Of a DNA stretch of 64,000 nt, positions 32,701 to 44,640 are shown piece by piece. A program made the translations under genes and the position numbers. The stretch's first letter is position 1; each line of letters opens with the position of its first letter. Source of the DNA: Pascua guehoae (Eukaryota > Basidiomycota > Tremellomycetes > Trichosporonales > Trichosporonaceae); NCBI GenBank assembly GCA_001600415.1, contig BCJX01000002.1, forward strand, positions 2,054,513 to 2,118,512, given 5' to 3'. Below the pieces are notes generated by a model, which was given only the letters and a program-made list of their open reading frames with translations, was not told where the DNA came from and did not search any database.

Positions 32701-35700
32701 GCGGGGTCCTGGAGCGTCTCTTCCGAGTCCTCGTCGGCGCCAGCTTCGTCCTCTCCCTCTTCAGCGTCGACGGTAACAACACGCGCATTGTTCTTGAGGT
32801 CAAAGTGGAAGTTGTCAATGATCGACGACACGCAGCGGATGTAGTAGCGCTGCTGCTTAGTCTGGGCCGCGCCGAGGCGGAGGAAGCGGTTGATGAGCGC
32901 ATTGTACCGCGACCAGCTGAGGCTGCCGGCAAGCGCACCAATCGATGTAATGGCCTCGTTGACAAGGTGGTGGTCTGTCACCTCGGCCGTGCCGCTCACA
33001 ATGTGCTGGAGGACTGGGATGAAAAAGTTGGTAATCGTGGTCTCGCGGATACCGCCCTCGGCGACGAGTTCGCGGAGGCGTCGCACGGCACGTGCACGGC
33101 GGTGGACCTGGATGTGGCAAATGTTGATAAAGATGTTGGTCTCTTCATCCGCGTCGGCACCAAGCAGCGGACGCATCTCAACGAGTACGGGGAGAGACGA
33201 CGTCTTGACCGCGTGCGCGAGGACGCGGAGAGCCTCGTTGCGGACCAGCTCGACCTTGGAGAGCAGGACACGGCGGAGACCGGGCAAGACAACTGTCTGG
33301 AGCTGGTCCACAAGAGGTCCCTCGTCCGCATCGCCGACGAGCGACACAAAGCGCTGGAGAAGCGAGCCGGCGTTGGTACGGATACTCAACTCATCCGGCT
33401 CTTGCACAAAGTGGAGAGCAGTGCGGAGGATGGGCAGCCACGCACGCGGAGTCTGCGGGAGGCTCTCGTCCGGCGCATCGGTGATGCGCGCAAACGCGTC
33501 GAGGCGCGTGTCGTAGTCGGGCTCGTCCAAACGTTTAATCTTGTACGAGTTCAGGTCGGCGGCGAGCGCAACGCTGTCTGCGAGCGAAGAGTCGGCCGAA
33601 CCAAACTCGCGCAGCGCACCAACGAGCGCACGACGCGACGACGGCAGGTAGAGCGTCTGGAAGAGGTTGGCAATGAGGTCGTAGCTGTGCGAGAAAAACT
33701 TGGACGACGGGTCGGCAAAGTCGGGCGAAATGGCGTACAGGCGCTGGAGGGTGATGAGAATGTTGACCTTTGCCTTTTCAGACACCTGCCGTCCTGGCTG
33801 GCGAAGCATGGGACCAAGGAGCGCCGCAAGCTGCTGCGCCTGCTGCCCGTCGGTGACGACTGCACTCAGGCGCGAGAGAATGCCCAACAGACGGCGCATA
33901 ATGTCCTCGTTGGCATTGGTCGAGCGCAGCGTCTGCACGAGCGCGATAATGTTGTCCAGAAGAACGCGCATGTTGGGGAGCAGCACAGTCTGCGTAACCT
34001 CGGGCGTGTCCTCGACGAGCAGCGAGTCAATGACATCGAACACGCGCCCAATCACTGCGGGCTTGACCTTGACGGCGGTCAAGCACGCGAGCGTCTTGGG
34101 GAGAGTGCGGTCATCGTACGTGACGAGACTTGCCGCCGTCTCGGGCGAAGACGCAAGCGCAGTGATGAGGTCGAGCGTGCCCGATGGCGCTTGCGTGTTC
34201 TCAATCTCGAGACGTGCGAGGCGCGGCGAGATGACCAGCCCATAAATGGGTTCCAGGTAGGGCGAGAGGTCAAACTCGGTGATGGCACTCGAACGGAGAA
34301 ACTGGACGAGGCGCTTGAGACCAATCGACCGGATGCTGCGCAGCGGTGCCGCACCCTTGTCTGCCGCATCGGCCGCTGCGTCCTCGTCCTCCTCAGCTTC
34401 CTCAACATCACCTCCTTCTTCTCCCTCCTTGTCCTTTTCGTTGTCAATCGCCAGCTGCGCCTGGTGGATAAGCGCAATAGTGGCACCGACGAGGCGTGGC
34501 CAGTGCTCCACCGTCTGCGGTGCGAGGTATCGGAGAACGTCATGGAGGAACGACAGGTAACCAAGCTGCTGCCTGCCAGCGGCGACCATGGAGGTTTCCG
34601 CAAGTTGGGCAGGGGTAGCATGGAATCCGCCAAACGGCTCGAGCATGAGGTTGACAAGCGTACCAAGTTCTTCCGAGCTGCAGCCCGAGAGCGACGTCAG
34701 GACCGCCTGCTTGCGTGCACCCTGGCCCTGGGCGGTGCTCGAGCGGGCACGGCGCGACATCATGATGCCGTACAGCAGGCGGATGACGGTGGGGACGAGC
34801 TCGGCGCGGTGCGTTGGCTCAATCACAACCGAGTCGAGTCCGAGCTCAAAGTGCGCCAGCTCGTCGCGGAACTTGGAGTCCTCCAGCAGGCCACGGAGAC
34901 GGTCACCGTACGGCACGAGTGACGGCGACTTGTATGTCAAGAGGCACTTTAGCGCCACGCCCTGTACCTTGGCGTCACCCTTGGACAGGAGAGCGAGGTA
35001 AAGCGCGTGCAGGTCGGCGCTGCGGAATGCCGCCTTGGGGTTGGCAAACTTGGCAAAGAGTTCGAGAACCGTGATGGTGCGTGTCTGCAGCGCACGCGTC
35101 GAGAGGTGGGAGAGCTCGACGGTGGCGTCAGATTCGGCACCAGCAATAGCGAGAACCACGGGCACGAGCACACGCGTGTGCTTCTCCGCAATGGATGGGG
35201 TGGCTGCGAGGACAGCAAAGAGCTGCCCTTCATAGCTGAGCACTTCGAGGCGGTCGGCCGAGATTTGCAACTGTGGTATGAGCTATGTCCCATGGAAGTT
35301 TAATCAGCTCACAGGAATTTCCTTGACGTCAACCCTCGCCACGTCCGTGTTCTGCTGCCATGCGCTCGCTGCCACCGCGCGGCCCTTGGCGAGTGCACCG
35401 CAGTGGAACTCTTGTTCCTCCTCGTCGTCGATCTCCTCATTAATGTCGCTGACGCGCTGGGTCGTCCACTCGGGGTTTTCGACACCCAGGTCAGGCATGG
35501 ATGTCTTGGTGGTGACAATCGTCTTCTCAAGCTGGCCCCACAGAGTCTCCCACACAGTCTCGCCATGGACGCCCGAGAGCTCCTTGATAGCGTTGACAGT
35601 CTCGGACCACACAGGGCGGAAGTTGACCTTGAGCTGAGCGACGAGGTATGCGATTGCAGGTGTGATGGGAGCCTCAGTGCTGGCGGGGAGCGATGCAAGG

Positions 35701-37917
35701 TGCCGTCCAAGACGGGCAATGTTTGTCGAGCGCTCGCGCACGTTCTTCAAGCTCATCTCAGACTGCTCGACCTGGATGCACAGTGCCCAGATCGCCGACG
35801 CCTCTGGGGTGTTGCGCGCAGAGACGGCCAGAATTTTGAGCGAGGCGAGGTGGAGTGTCGAGTCGGCGGAGAGGAGGTTGGGGAGCAGAAGCTCGATGAC
35901 AGGGGTGTCAAGTCTGGGGTTAGCTTAAGTACGCCAAGGTGTCAGCTCACGTAAGCTCCTCAGGCCAGTGTTCGATAAATGCCGCAGCCTGCTCGAGCAC
36001 TTCCCGGCTCCAATGCCACTTGCGAAGGACGACATTTCCGAGATCGTTGTCGACAAAGCACGCCTTGAACTGGTCCTGCACGCCAGACGTCCCGCGGAGG
36101 ACGAGCTGGTACGCCGACCGCAAGATGCCCGCAACAACGTGGCTGTTGTTCCAGGCGCCGGCATCGGTGTAGTTCGCCAACGTCTCCTTGTCAGTCTCGG
36201 TCGCATCAACGACGCGTGTGAGGATGGAGATGAGCTGGTCGGCAAAGTGTCGTCCCTCGCCTGCGAGGTGGGGGATGAGAGTGAGAACCTGCCCGAGGAC
36301 GCGGCGGTCCTCAACAGCGAGGTCAGAGGCGGCAAGGGTCGTGAGGAGCTTGCCAAGGGCCACAGTGAGGGCCTGGCGCCACCGGCCGCCCTGCACGTTT
36401 GCAAGGCCACCAGCGAGGAACCCAGCGCGGGCAAGGTTGTTGAGGAGGAGGAGGGTCGGGAGGGGGTCCTCTGCAAGTCCCGTAAGGGCTGTACGCGCGA
36501 CATGGGCGAGGAGGAACTGTTCGACGCCAGGCCACTTGACCCCGATGCACATGTTGACAAACGCAAACGCCTCGGGCGTGGAGAGAGCCGCCCACAGTGC
36601 GTCGATGAGCGCCACACCAGGGCTGAGCCACTCGGCAAGGTGGCCAGCAGCCAGTGCACCAACTACTGCGGTAACGACCGCCTGGCGCCATCTGCTGGCT
36701 TCCGCGTTGGCGGCCTGCGCCTTGAGCTGCGGCACGAGGGAGTGGAGTTTGAGCATTGCGGGCTTGAGCTGCGCTGGGGAGAAGCGCTTGCCCTTGCGTG
36801 TGAAGAGGAAGGCGGAGAGAATATCGAGCGCTGCGGTCCGGAGGTCGACCGCGGGCTTCTTTGACGAAGACGCCTTGTCAGACTTCTTCGGCGCGATACG
36901 CTCAAGGACGACCTCGACGAGCGCGGCCGTCTCGCCCGCCTTGCAGTGGTGCACGAGCGCGGTTGCAATGTGGCGAAGCATCGTGACACCCTCGTCGGTT
37001 GGGTCCGCGACGACGTGGTCGACCAGACCCGTAAAGATGGGTACAGCACGCGAGTGCAAGTGTCCCGATGTGCCCTTGATCGCATTTGTCCAGACGGCCT
37101 CCATCCCCTCGGTCTGCTCGAGGAGCAGTGCCATGAGTCGCGCGAGTGCATCGCCGCGAGCCTTGCGGAGGACGCCGGCCCATGCGTCGGCGATACACTT
37201 ACGGACATAGGGCTTGTTACTACGCGAGAGGTAAGGGCGGACCGCCTCCCAGGTCGCGCGGAGTTTGGTGGCGTTCTCGGGTTTGAGCAGGGAGGGCGAG
37301 ATGGAGCGGAGCACAAGCGAGAGTGTCGAGTAGGTGCGCTCGATGAGCTTGGGCTCCAGTGCGCGCAGGGCGCCTACGCGTCCAAGGTTCTCAACGACTG
37401 ATGGGACGTGAGACGTAGCCTCCGAGAGCACAGTCTCAAACAGCGCTTGCAAGAGGAATAGTGCCGAATCGAGGCCGGAGTTGGCATTGTCCACGCCCTC
37501 CTTGAGGCCCAGGAAGAAGGCCGAGAACGTCTCAAAAATCGAGTCCAGGTTCAAGAGCGTCATCGGCAGCGTGCGTGTCAAGGGTTGCAGCGTACGCGAC
37601 AGCTCCTGGTACGGGAGCGTCAGGTCGTGCAGCTCGAGACGCGCAAGCTCGACCGTGAGCGGCGTTTTCTGAATGTTAGTGGCGGACGTTGCCAGAACCA
37701 GGTCAGTTCTCAGGCCGTAACCCGAAGCTCACTGTCTGCTCGTCCTCCCCAAACTCCTCCTTCTCCCACGAGTGGCCCTTCCGACGGCCCACGTCGACCG
37801 AGATGTTGCTAAGCTTCTCATTGTACGTCGCGTACTGGAGGTTAGCTGAGAGTTCACGTCAGAGGATCCAAAGCTGCGCAAACCCACCCTGAAGCGTTTT
37901 TGAGGTGGTTCAGACAT
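29709..37917 (-). CDS. UTP20: UTP20, U3 snoRNP/90S pre-ribosome HEAT-repeat protein
   Basis: Model: complement(29709..35270, 35313..35913, 35951..37668, 37733..37834, 37888..37917), 2670 residues; the exon lengths sum to an exact reading frame. The start MSEPPQKRFR..YATYNEKLSNISVDV and the basic C-terminus (KRQEKRGERKKESKKRKKQ) are typical of UTP20/DRIM. Between them lie helical HEAT-type repeats, including the conserved central block with RRARAVRRLRELVAEGGI, FFIPVLQHIV and FHFDLKNNARVV. UTP20 is a scaffold of the 90S pre-ribosome, needed for early 18S rRNA processing in the nucleolus; human UTP20 has about 2785 residues and the yeast one about 2490. Acidic insertions (EGEDEAGADEDSEE; ADDDEVDDDDEDDADA) are typical of nucleolar proteins. 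It is the largest gene here. Long open frames on the opposite strand are composition shadows. Confidence 0.93.
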
Positions 37918-38267
37918 GATGGACACTGGTGCGCACGGGAGGCAAGGCCTCTCCTGGTCTGTGGGCGCTATACAGTGGTGAGGGTGGTCGAGTAGTTCGA
38001 GTAGGGTTGAGAGATGGGTGTTGCTACAGTGGAGAATCTGGGTGGCTCGAAACATTGCAACCCGCAAACAGAGCCACCCGGAAATCTCGGTATCAATTTC
38101 CCACGGTTGTATAATCTCCCACGGTGGTCACCAACCTCCACTTTGCACGTCAGTCAGAAGTGGCCTTTGGCTGACGATTGCGACAACTGTGCTGCTCTCT
38201 AACCAAAATAACATCTCGCCTTGTTCAAACTTCAACAACAACAGCGACCACAACACAGTTCGACAAG
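37918..38267. other. divergent promoter region (UTP20 / Maf)
   Basis: 350 nt between divergent start codons. It includes two copies of a TCCCACGGTNGT sequence (about 38097 and 38118). No TATA box seen. Confidence 0.5.
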
Positions 38268-39373
38268 ATGGCAGCCAAACGTCCCTCCCCCGTGCTCCCA
38301 AACGCGATGCCATGGCCCATCTTTGAAAAGCTCAAGGACAAGCGCGTCGTCCTGGCGTCAGGCAGCCCGCGCCGCAAGGACATTCTCGAGAACGTCGTGA
38401 GTGTCGGTGATACCTTCCTCATCGCGAGCAGCCTGTCTCTTGAGAGACCTGCAGCAACAGGATACATGTAACTACTACTACATAATATATTGCTAACAAC
38501 AAGGGCTTCCGACCCGAGATTATCCCATCGACGTTTGAGGAAGATCTCCCAAAGTCGATGTTTGAGGGAAGGCTCGCCGACTACCCTGTCGCAACGGCCG
38601 GTGAAAAGGTAGCTATGTGGCGCACGTCATAGCTAACCGCAGGCCATGGAAGTGTATGAGCGGCTGATGAAGGAGAACGAGGCGGACCCCGCCGAGATTG
38701 TCATCAGCGGTGAGTAATGCGCTGGACTTTGCCTTTCTTCAGCGCTTCATACTCACAACCAGCGGACACGATTGTCATCTTCCCCCCAGAAAAGGACACG
38801 GCAGAGGGCGGCGCGGCGCACGGCGAGCACTCTGAGATTCTCGAAAAGCCCCTCAACAAGGAGGAGCAGCTGCGCCTCCTCGACCTGATGGCCGGCCGGA
38901 GCTGCGAGGTCGTCACGGCCGTCTGCATCGGTATGTCTCATGGGTGTGCGGTCAATGGCGGGTTGCTGACGACCAAGTGTACCCGACGCTCGAGGCGCCC
39001 GGGTTCAAGGTCCAGTCTATCACGTCGTCGACCATTGTGCACTTTTACAATAACCCCGTGAGTCAGGTGCGGCAGCGACGGAAGGCAACCTGACACTCGC
39101 CAGAAATCGGTCATCAAGAAGTATGTCGACCACGGCGAAGGCATCGACCGCGCGGGCGGTTTTGCGATCCAGGTAAGCTCCTTAATGTCAGTATTGGGCT
39201 CACAACGCAGGGTCTGGGCGGTCTCCTCATCGACCGGATAGACGGGAGCTACGACAACTGTGTCGGGTGGGTTATTTTCGCCATTGCTCAACTGACCCAT
39301 CAGGTTCCCTTCGTCTGCCTTCTGGCGGTGGATGTCCGACCTCGACGAGGACGGCATGTTTGACGACCTTTAG
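38268..39373 (+). CDS. Maf/ASMTL-type nucleoside triphosphate pyrophosphatase
   Basis: Model: join(38268..38396, 38504..38608, 38643..38709, 38763..38930, 38978..39057, 39104..39172, 39211..39266, 39304..39373), 247 residues in eight exons. The Maf signature VLASGSPRRKDIL lies near residue 28, STFEEDL follows, and then the catalytic ISADTIV and the C-terminal AGGFAIQGLGGLLIDRIDGSYDNCVGFP. These match all conserved blocks of Maf proteins, which hydrolyse non-canonical or methylated NTPs (dTTP/UTP/CTP types). Its stop codon is only 86 nt from the stop of the converging phosphatase gene, so the 3' UTRs almost surely overlap. No fusion to a methyltransferase domain, unlike animal ASMTL. Confidence 0.92.
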
Positions 39374-39459
39374 AAATAATGCCATACATCTATGTACTCA
39401 TACACTCTAGCGAAACTGTGCGCAAGACCGATGCCTCTAAGTGGTCGACATCGTCACGC

Positions 39460-40877
39460 CTAGAGCGTGATGGTGCGTTGCGTGAGCCCGATGAGCTCCT
39501 TGCGATTCTTGTACACGGCGTAGACCTCTTCGCGCTCGAGGAAGGTGCCCGAGAGGGCGGAGGTGCCGAGGTTGCTTTGACTGGGGTCTGTTGACGCTGC
39601 GGATGTCGTGTCAGAGTCGGCATCTGCAGGAGCAGCGTCGGCAGCTGTGCTGGCAGCATCGCTATCGGCGCCAGTTGCGCCGGCACCGGCCCCGTCCTCG
39701 GCCGCGGCCTCAACCAATCCCTCGAACGGCTGCTGCCCGCCGGCCGATTCGGACACGAACAGATCCCCGTGGCGAGCCTTGTCAAACTCTGTGAGGGAGT
39801 AGACAATCTCGAGGGCGGAGAGGACGCCGCCGTAGGCGGACGAGATGCCCGTGTCGATGATGATGATCGACGCGTTGCAGCGGTGGACAATCTTGTCAAA
39901 GTCGGGTGTGTGTCCCTGCGAATGGCATGAGCGTCCCTTCAAGCGTGCACTTTTAGTTGCCAACTTGTACTCACGCCAATGATGCGAGTGACGCCGAGGG
40001 ACGCCTGGAGCTCCTTTGCCCACTTGCACACTGTCGCGTCGTCTTCGTACGCGAGGCCGCGCCACCACAGGGGCCCACCCTCGGCGTAGAGTTCTGCCTC
40101 GTCGCGGGTGGTGCCCTTGGGCAGGCCCTGGTAGGGATGGGGCGGGTACGGCGGCGCGAGGGGCGGGGTGAGTGCGCGAGTGAGGAGCGAGGCGCCGAGG
40201 GCGTTAATCTTGTCCGGAAACGGGGTGAGGGACGAGAGACTGGGCCGGAGGCTGCCGTGAGCAAACGCCAGGCTCGGCGCGCCCCGGTGCGGTCCCAAGG
40301 ATACACGCGCGGCGACAGAGTAGTTGCCAAGCCACTCTTGCCCCAGCCACCCCTCGGTGCTCATGTCGGCCTGCCGCTGCGCCGTGCCGCCGCAGTACTT
40401 GATGTCCGCCTGGGTTACGTACCGCCAGTCCCCGATGGCGTTCATCACCTCGTGGTTGCCCAGGAGCGACACGACCTGGCCACCAACCGACGACGCCTCG
40501 GACCGGAGCTTTTGCATCAGGTGGTAAATGTCGAACGCGTACGTGCCGCGGTCCACAATGTCGCCCGTCTGCACGAAAATGTCCGAGCCGCCGGCCCACG
40601 ACGACGACCCGTCAATCAACCCTGCCATCCGCAGCACTTGCTTGGCATTCACAATGTCTACGCCTGGTTAGCCAAGACCTCATAACCCTCGTTACTCCCA
40701 AGACTTACCCCCATGAAGGTCGCCGACCGCAACGAGCCGCTGCCGGAACGCTACCTTGCCGCCATCGGGTGCTGGATCTGACGGCGAAGGGACCGTCTTT
40801 GTCGAGTCGCGCCACAGGAGGAGCCATAGGAGGAACGCAGCACCCAACACCAGGAGAAACTGGGCGCGGGTCTGCAT
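39460..40877 (-). CDS. membrane-anchored Shewanella-like (PPP-type) phosphatase
   Basis: Model: complement(39460..39915, 39975..40663, 40709..40877), 437 residues; phases agree. Residues 7-22 (FLLVLGAAFLLWLLLW) form a signal anchor. The metallophosphatase motifs are complete: GDLHG (52-56), GDIVDRG (90-96), GNHE (125-128), an FAHGSL His further on, and GHTPDF (from 287). Spacing and the extra loops resemble the Shewanella-like protein phosphatases found in plants, fungi and protists, rather than PP1/PP2A/PP2B. The N-terminal anchor suggests action in the secretory pathway lumen. The C-terminal 90 residues are Ala/Asp/Ser-rich and probably disordered, ending in VYKNRKELIGLTQRTI. Substrate unknown. 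Confidence 0.85.
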
Positions 40878-41296
40878 TGCGAGTCGAGCTGCGGTCGTGC
40901 AAGTAGGGCAGAGAGTATGTTGGTGTCAATAAACGCCACCCCCATTGGCGCGTTGGCGGCTGTTGGCTGGTGACTGCGACGACTTGTCGGCTCCATCGGT
41001 GCCTCGTCTCGTTTCAGACTCCATCCATCCCAAGCCACTCAGGCACGTACTTAATGACACGTCGGCCATTAGAAGCGGGAGCAGATTCCTAATGGCCATC
41101 GGATCCTGAGAATTTCTGAAAAGATCAACCGCCTCCACTCTGGTAGTGACGTCGATGGGCGTGGCATCTGGCAGCAAAGTAGCTCGAACAACAGCACACA
41201 ACGCGCAGACCAGGCCACAACAGCCTTAAACTCGGTGCCGGCGCATCTCACCGCATCTCCCCACTTTCCCATCTCCTCATCTCCTCATAACGCACC
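40878..41296. other. divergent promoter region (phosphatase / methyltransferase-like)
   Basis: 419 nt between divergent start codons. It contains a CTCCTCATCTCCTC leader before the plus-strand ATG; nothing else recognised. Confidence 0.5.
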
Positions 41297-42866
41297 ATGA
41301 AGAACCCCATTCTCTTGATCGCCCTCATCCCGCTCCTGTGGCGCGTCATCGTCGCCCTCGTCCCGGCCCACATTCTCGAGCCGTACGCGTACTGGGACGG
41401 CAAGACGCTCAACACGCCCGGCGAGGAGGGGACGCCGGGGTGGCGCAACATGGGTTACTGGGTACGTGGAGCCGGGGAGATGGTCAAGCTTGTGGCCTGG
41501 TGCTTGCGCTGTGTCTGCAAATGAGGTCTGGGAATCGCAGCCCAGCTCGGTTGGAATATCGAGCCTAGCTCGAGGTCACGATATCGAGGCAGAGTCGAGC
41601 GCGAGACCGAAACCAATACGAGTCCGAGTCCGAGTCCGAGTCCGAGACACGGCTGACACCATTACAGGACGGCACGGACGACTTTACTGTGGCCAACGAG
41701 GCGCTCGCGCGCAAGCTGCTCGCGTTCGCCGACGCACGTTACGGGCACGTCTTGGACATTGCCCATGGTACCGGCGAGAGCCTGTGTGAGTACTGCGAGT
41801 TTGCGTGCAGGTGTGCAGGTTCCCAGCTCGTTACTCGTCACACCTCGTTGTGCTGCGTGACGGTGTCCTAGTTGACACACTCTACTTCTTCCCATGACGT
41901 CCACTCTCCCCAGATCCCCAGACTGCCTCCAACAACTGCCTCCAATGCCCTTGAGCCTCCTTCAACGCCACCCACCGTCACTCCCTGCCCTCTTTCAACA
42001 CACACTGACGCACAGTGATCCACCTCGAGAACGCGCCCGGGCGCCTGGACGCCCTCACATCGCTGAAAGCGGAGAGCGCACACGCCCGAGAGCTCGTGGC
42101 CAACTACACTGCCGCGCACGACGTCAAGACACCGATCAAGTGGTGGGTGTCGTCGGCGTCGTACCGCCCCAACAAGGACATTCACCACCCGCTCAACCCC
42201 ATGAAGGGTTTCCTGGGCCAGGACCCGAACGGCGGCGAGAGCGAGAGCGACGACGAGAGCGACTATGTCGACGTCGGCGCCGAGCTCGAGTCCGAGTCCG
42301 ACTCGGACCAAGTGGTATTCAGCGACGACTCGGACGCGCCCTCGGACACTGACCGCCCCCGCGCCCCTCCGGTCCCCGGCACGGTGGCCGACCCGTACGA
42401 CCTGGTGTACATTCTCGACGCAATCTACCACTTCCCACCGAGCGTCGCGCACTTTGCCGGCTCGGTCCTCCCCGTCCTCCGCGAGGGCAGCGGCGTGCTC
42501 GCATACACCGACGTGGTCCCGCCGTCGTGGTACTCGTCCTTCCCTGTCCAGATCGCCGTGCAGTTCCTCGAACCCCTCCTCGCCGTCCCCAAGCGCAACC
42601 TCATCGGACGCCCCGCCGATCTGGACGCGTACAAGGCCATGCTCGAGAATGTCGGCTACGACGACGTCCGTATCGAGGACTGGACCGCGCACGTGTTTAA
42701 CGGCCTCGCCAACAACCTCGACAAGCACGGCGGCATGTGGGGCTACGCTGCCATGGCTGTCCGCGGTGCACAGCGCCAGGGGTGGAAGTTTATTGCCGTG
42801 CGCGGCGTGCGACGGACAGGCGCGGCGTCGGTCGGTACCCCGCCCAACGAGGAGATGGACGAATAA
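41297..42866 (+). CDS. membrane-anchored SAM-dependent methyltransferase-like protein
   Basis: Model: join(41297..41461, 41668..41785, 42016..42866), 377 residues. An N-terminal hydrophobic segment (PILLIALIPLLWRVIVALV) is followed by YAYWDGKTLNTPGEEGTPGW. A motif I-like sequence, VLDIAHGTGES, lies near residue 80, where class I methyltransferases have (V/I)LDxGxGxG. Later blocks fit the fold: DLVYILDAIYHFP (motif IV position), LREGSGVLAYTDVVPP, and MLENVGYDDVRIEDWT. An acidic Ser/Glu/Asp insertion of about 50 residues (from about 165) interrupts the fold between motif I and motif IV. The gene resembles fungal hypothetical proteins rather than a known enzyme; methyltransfer and substrate are inference. 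The first intron carries a (GAGTCC) repeat. Confidence 0.72.
41620..41646 (+). repeat. GAGTCC hexamer repeat in an intron
   Basis: Four to five tandem copies of CGAGTC in intron 1 of the methyltransferase-like gene. Confidence 0.85.
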
Positions 42867-43391
42867 GTGGGCGTGCGTGCCAAGATCGTGCAAATGGGGA
42901 CACTGTCAGTAGATCTCGTAACCTGTGTAGCTGTCGAATTATGTCATGGTCAAATTGTCGTGATGAATGTCGTTTCGAGCCGTGTACCGGCATGGCACTC
43001 TGTAGAGGCAACTACTACCCAACGCATGCGCGTGCCAAGATCTACCGCAGACGTGCACCCGAGTTGAATCAGGACCAACATGGTACGTCCTGCCTCCCTT
43101 CCACACGCAGCGTACCCCACTTGGGGGTCAGCAGGGAAGCACGTCAAGATAAAAGAAAGTCAGTCGCCACAAGGGACGTGGTGGGCTCGGATCCTCTTCA
43201 ACGCCCGTACCCACGCGCTGCAGCAGCGACTCGAGGCCATGCATATATACAGTCAGTGCAATACAGTCATCGTGGACCAACGGCGCACAGTTCGTTGTCC
43301 AACATGCGTCTAATGTGCGGAATCATACTCTCGGCAGAGCCACTCTGTGCGCACTCCCAGCCTGTCTGTTCACTCATCTCCTGCACGTCGC
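42867..43391. other. convergent 3' spacer (methyltransferase-like / RAD18)
   Basis: 525 nt with no coding model; probable 3' untranslated sequence of both genes. Confidence 0.5.
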
Positions 43392-44640
43392 CTATTCGAC
43401 CTCGATGGCCGTGTCCACCGCCATACCGCTACGCTTCCGCTTCCGCTCGAGAATCTCTTCACGCAGGCGCTCAAACTCGCTGCGCTGCTCGCGCGCGTGC
43501 TTTTTGAGCCCCTCGCGCGACTGCAGTGCCTCGACTTCGCCATCTTTCCCGCGCTCCTTGTCACGTTTGCGCGACGCCTCTAACGTCGCGAGCTGGGCGC
43601 GCAGAGCGGGGAGTGAGGAAGGGTGCGACGTGTCGAGGTTGGCGTTGAAGAGGACAATCCATTCCTGGAATCGGCTCTCGAGTGTCGGGCGGTCGCCATT
43701 TGTCGGAAGTCCATGCTCCTAGAAGGTCAGCTAACAGCCCGGCAAAGAAAGCTGACCCACCGTCAGAAGAGCCCGGAGTTCGCTAGTCGACGTCAGGCTG
43801 TAGTTTGGTTTTACAATGCGTTTCATGTCCGCCCTGTTGTCAGTCGCGAAACCCCTTCCCTCGTAACCTACACCACTTTCGCCTTGCTGCTGCCAGCACC
43901 GGAGAAGAGCTTCTTCCAGTCTTGCTTCTGGTTGCCTGAAGATCCCGCCTTGGGCTTTGGTGGTGGGCAGCCACGGTCAATGTGTGAGCTGATTGCCGCA
44001 ATGGGCATACGAGCGTTGCAGATTGGGCATGGTGCCTCATCTGAGGCGGTCAGCGTGATATGCGCGACGCAATAAGGACCGCACCGTTGTCGCTTAATTC
44101 CCTGTTGTTGTCAACGTCGCTGGCGTCTGCAACAAGCTCCACTTCATCGTCTGTTTCGGGATCTTCGCGGGCCTTTCCGTTGCGCATACGCTTGGAAGGA
44201 AGGTAAGGTGAGTCGAGGGAAGGTCGTTTACGGGGCGGCTTGGCAAGGTCAAGCAAGGAAGGTCTGGGACGTTAGCTACGTAGAATCACGACAACGAAGC
44301 TAACGCACCTCGATGCTTCCCAGGCATCTGTCATCTCCTCGAGCACACGATTCCGACGAATAGACCCTTCCTTCACGGCCTCATGGCACGAGGGACACTT
44401 CTTGTTCACATCGAGCGACGAGCGGATACACTGGGTTGTCAGTTCAGTTCCATTGGGAGGAACAGAACGTACTGCGGAGCAGAACGAGTGGCCACAGGAG
44501 ATGCTGACTGGCGCCTTATAGAACTCTTTGCAAATAGGGCAGACTACTGCGCGATCCAGTCGACGGAGTTGAGGGAAGGTGTCGGGGAAAGGGATAGGTT
44601 CGTCGTCGACCGCTTGGAGGAGCGGGTGGTTGAGATCCAT
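43392..44640 (-). CDS. RAD18: E3 ubiquitin ligase RAD18
   Basis: Model: complement(43392..43718, 43761..43833, 43872..44040, 44085..44263, 44309..44430, 44473..44640), 345 residues; all phases agree. The RING finger (VVCPICKEFY..PVSISCGHSFCSACIRSSL...KKCPSC) lies at about residues 31-72. A UBZ-type finger follows near 160 (CPICNARMPIAAINSHIDRGCP), then a SAP-like segment (YSLTSTSELRALLTEHGLPTNGDRPTLESRFQEWIVLFNANLD) and a charged C-terminal helix. The order RING-UBZ-SAP is that of RAD18, which with RAD6 monoubiquitinates PCNA at stalled replication forks and starts translesion synthesis. Somewhat shorter than yeast Rad18 (487). Divergent to the acyl-CoA synthetase gene across a 2.2 kb gap. 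Confidence 0.93.

Noticed and set aside
29493..34922. Two very long plus-strand open frames (892 and 865 codons) opposite UTP20
   Set aside because: They mirror the UTP20 coding frame, are full of Arg/His/Val-rich low-complexity sequence and show no domain. In GC-rich coding DNA the antisense frame often lacks stop codons.
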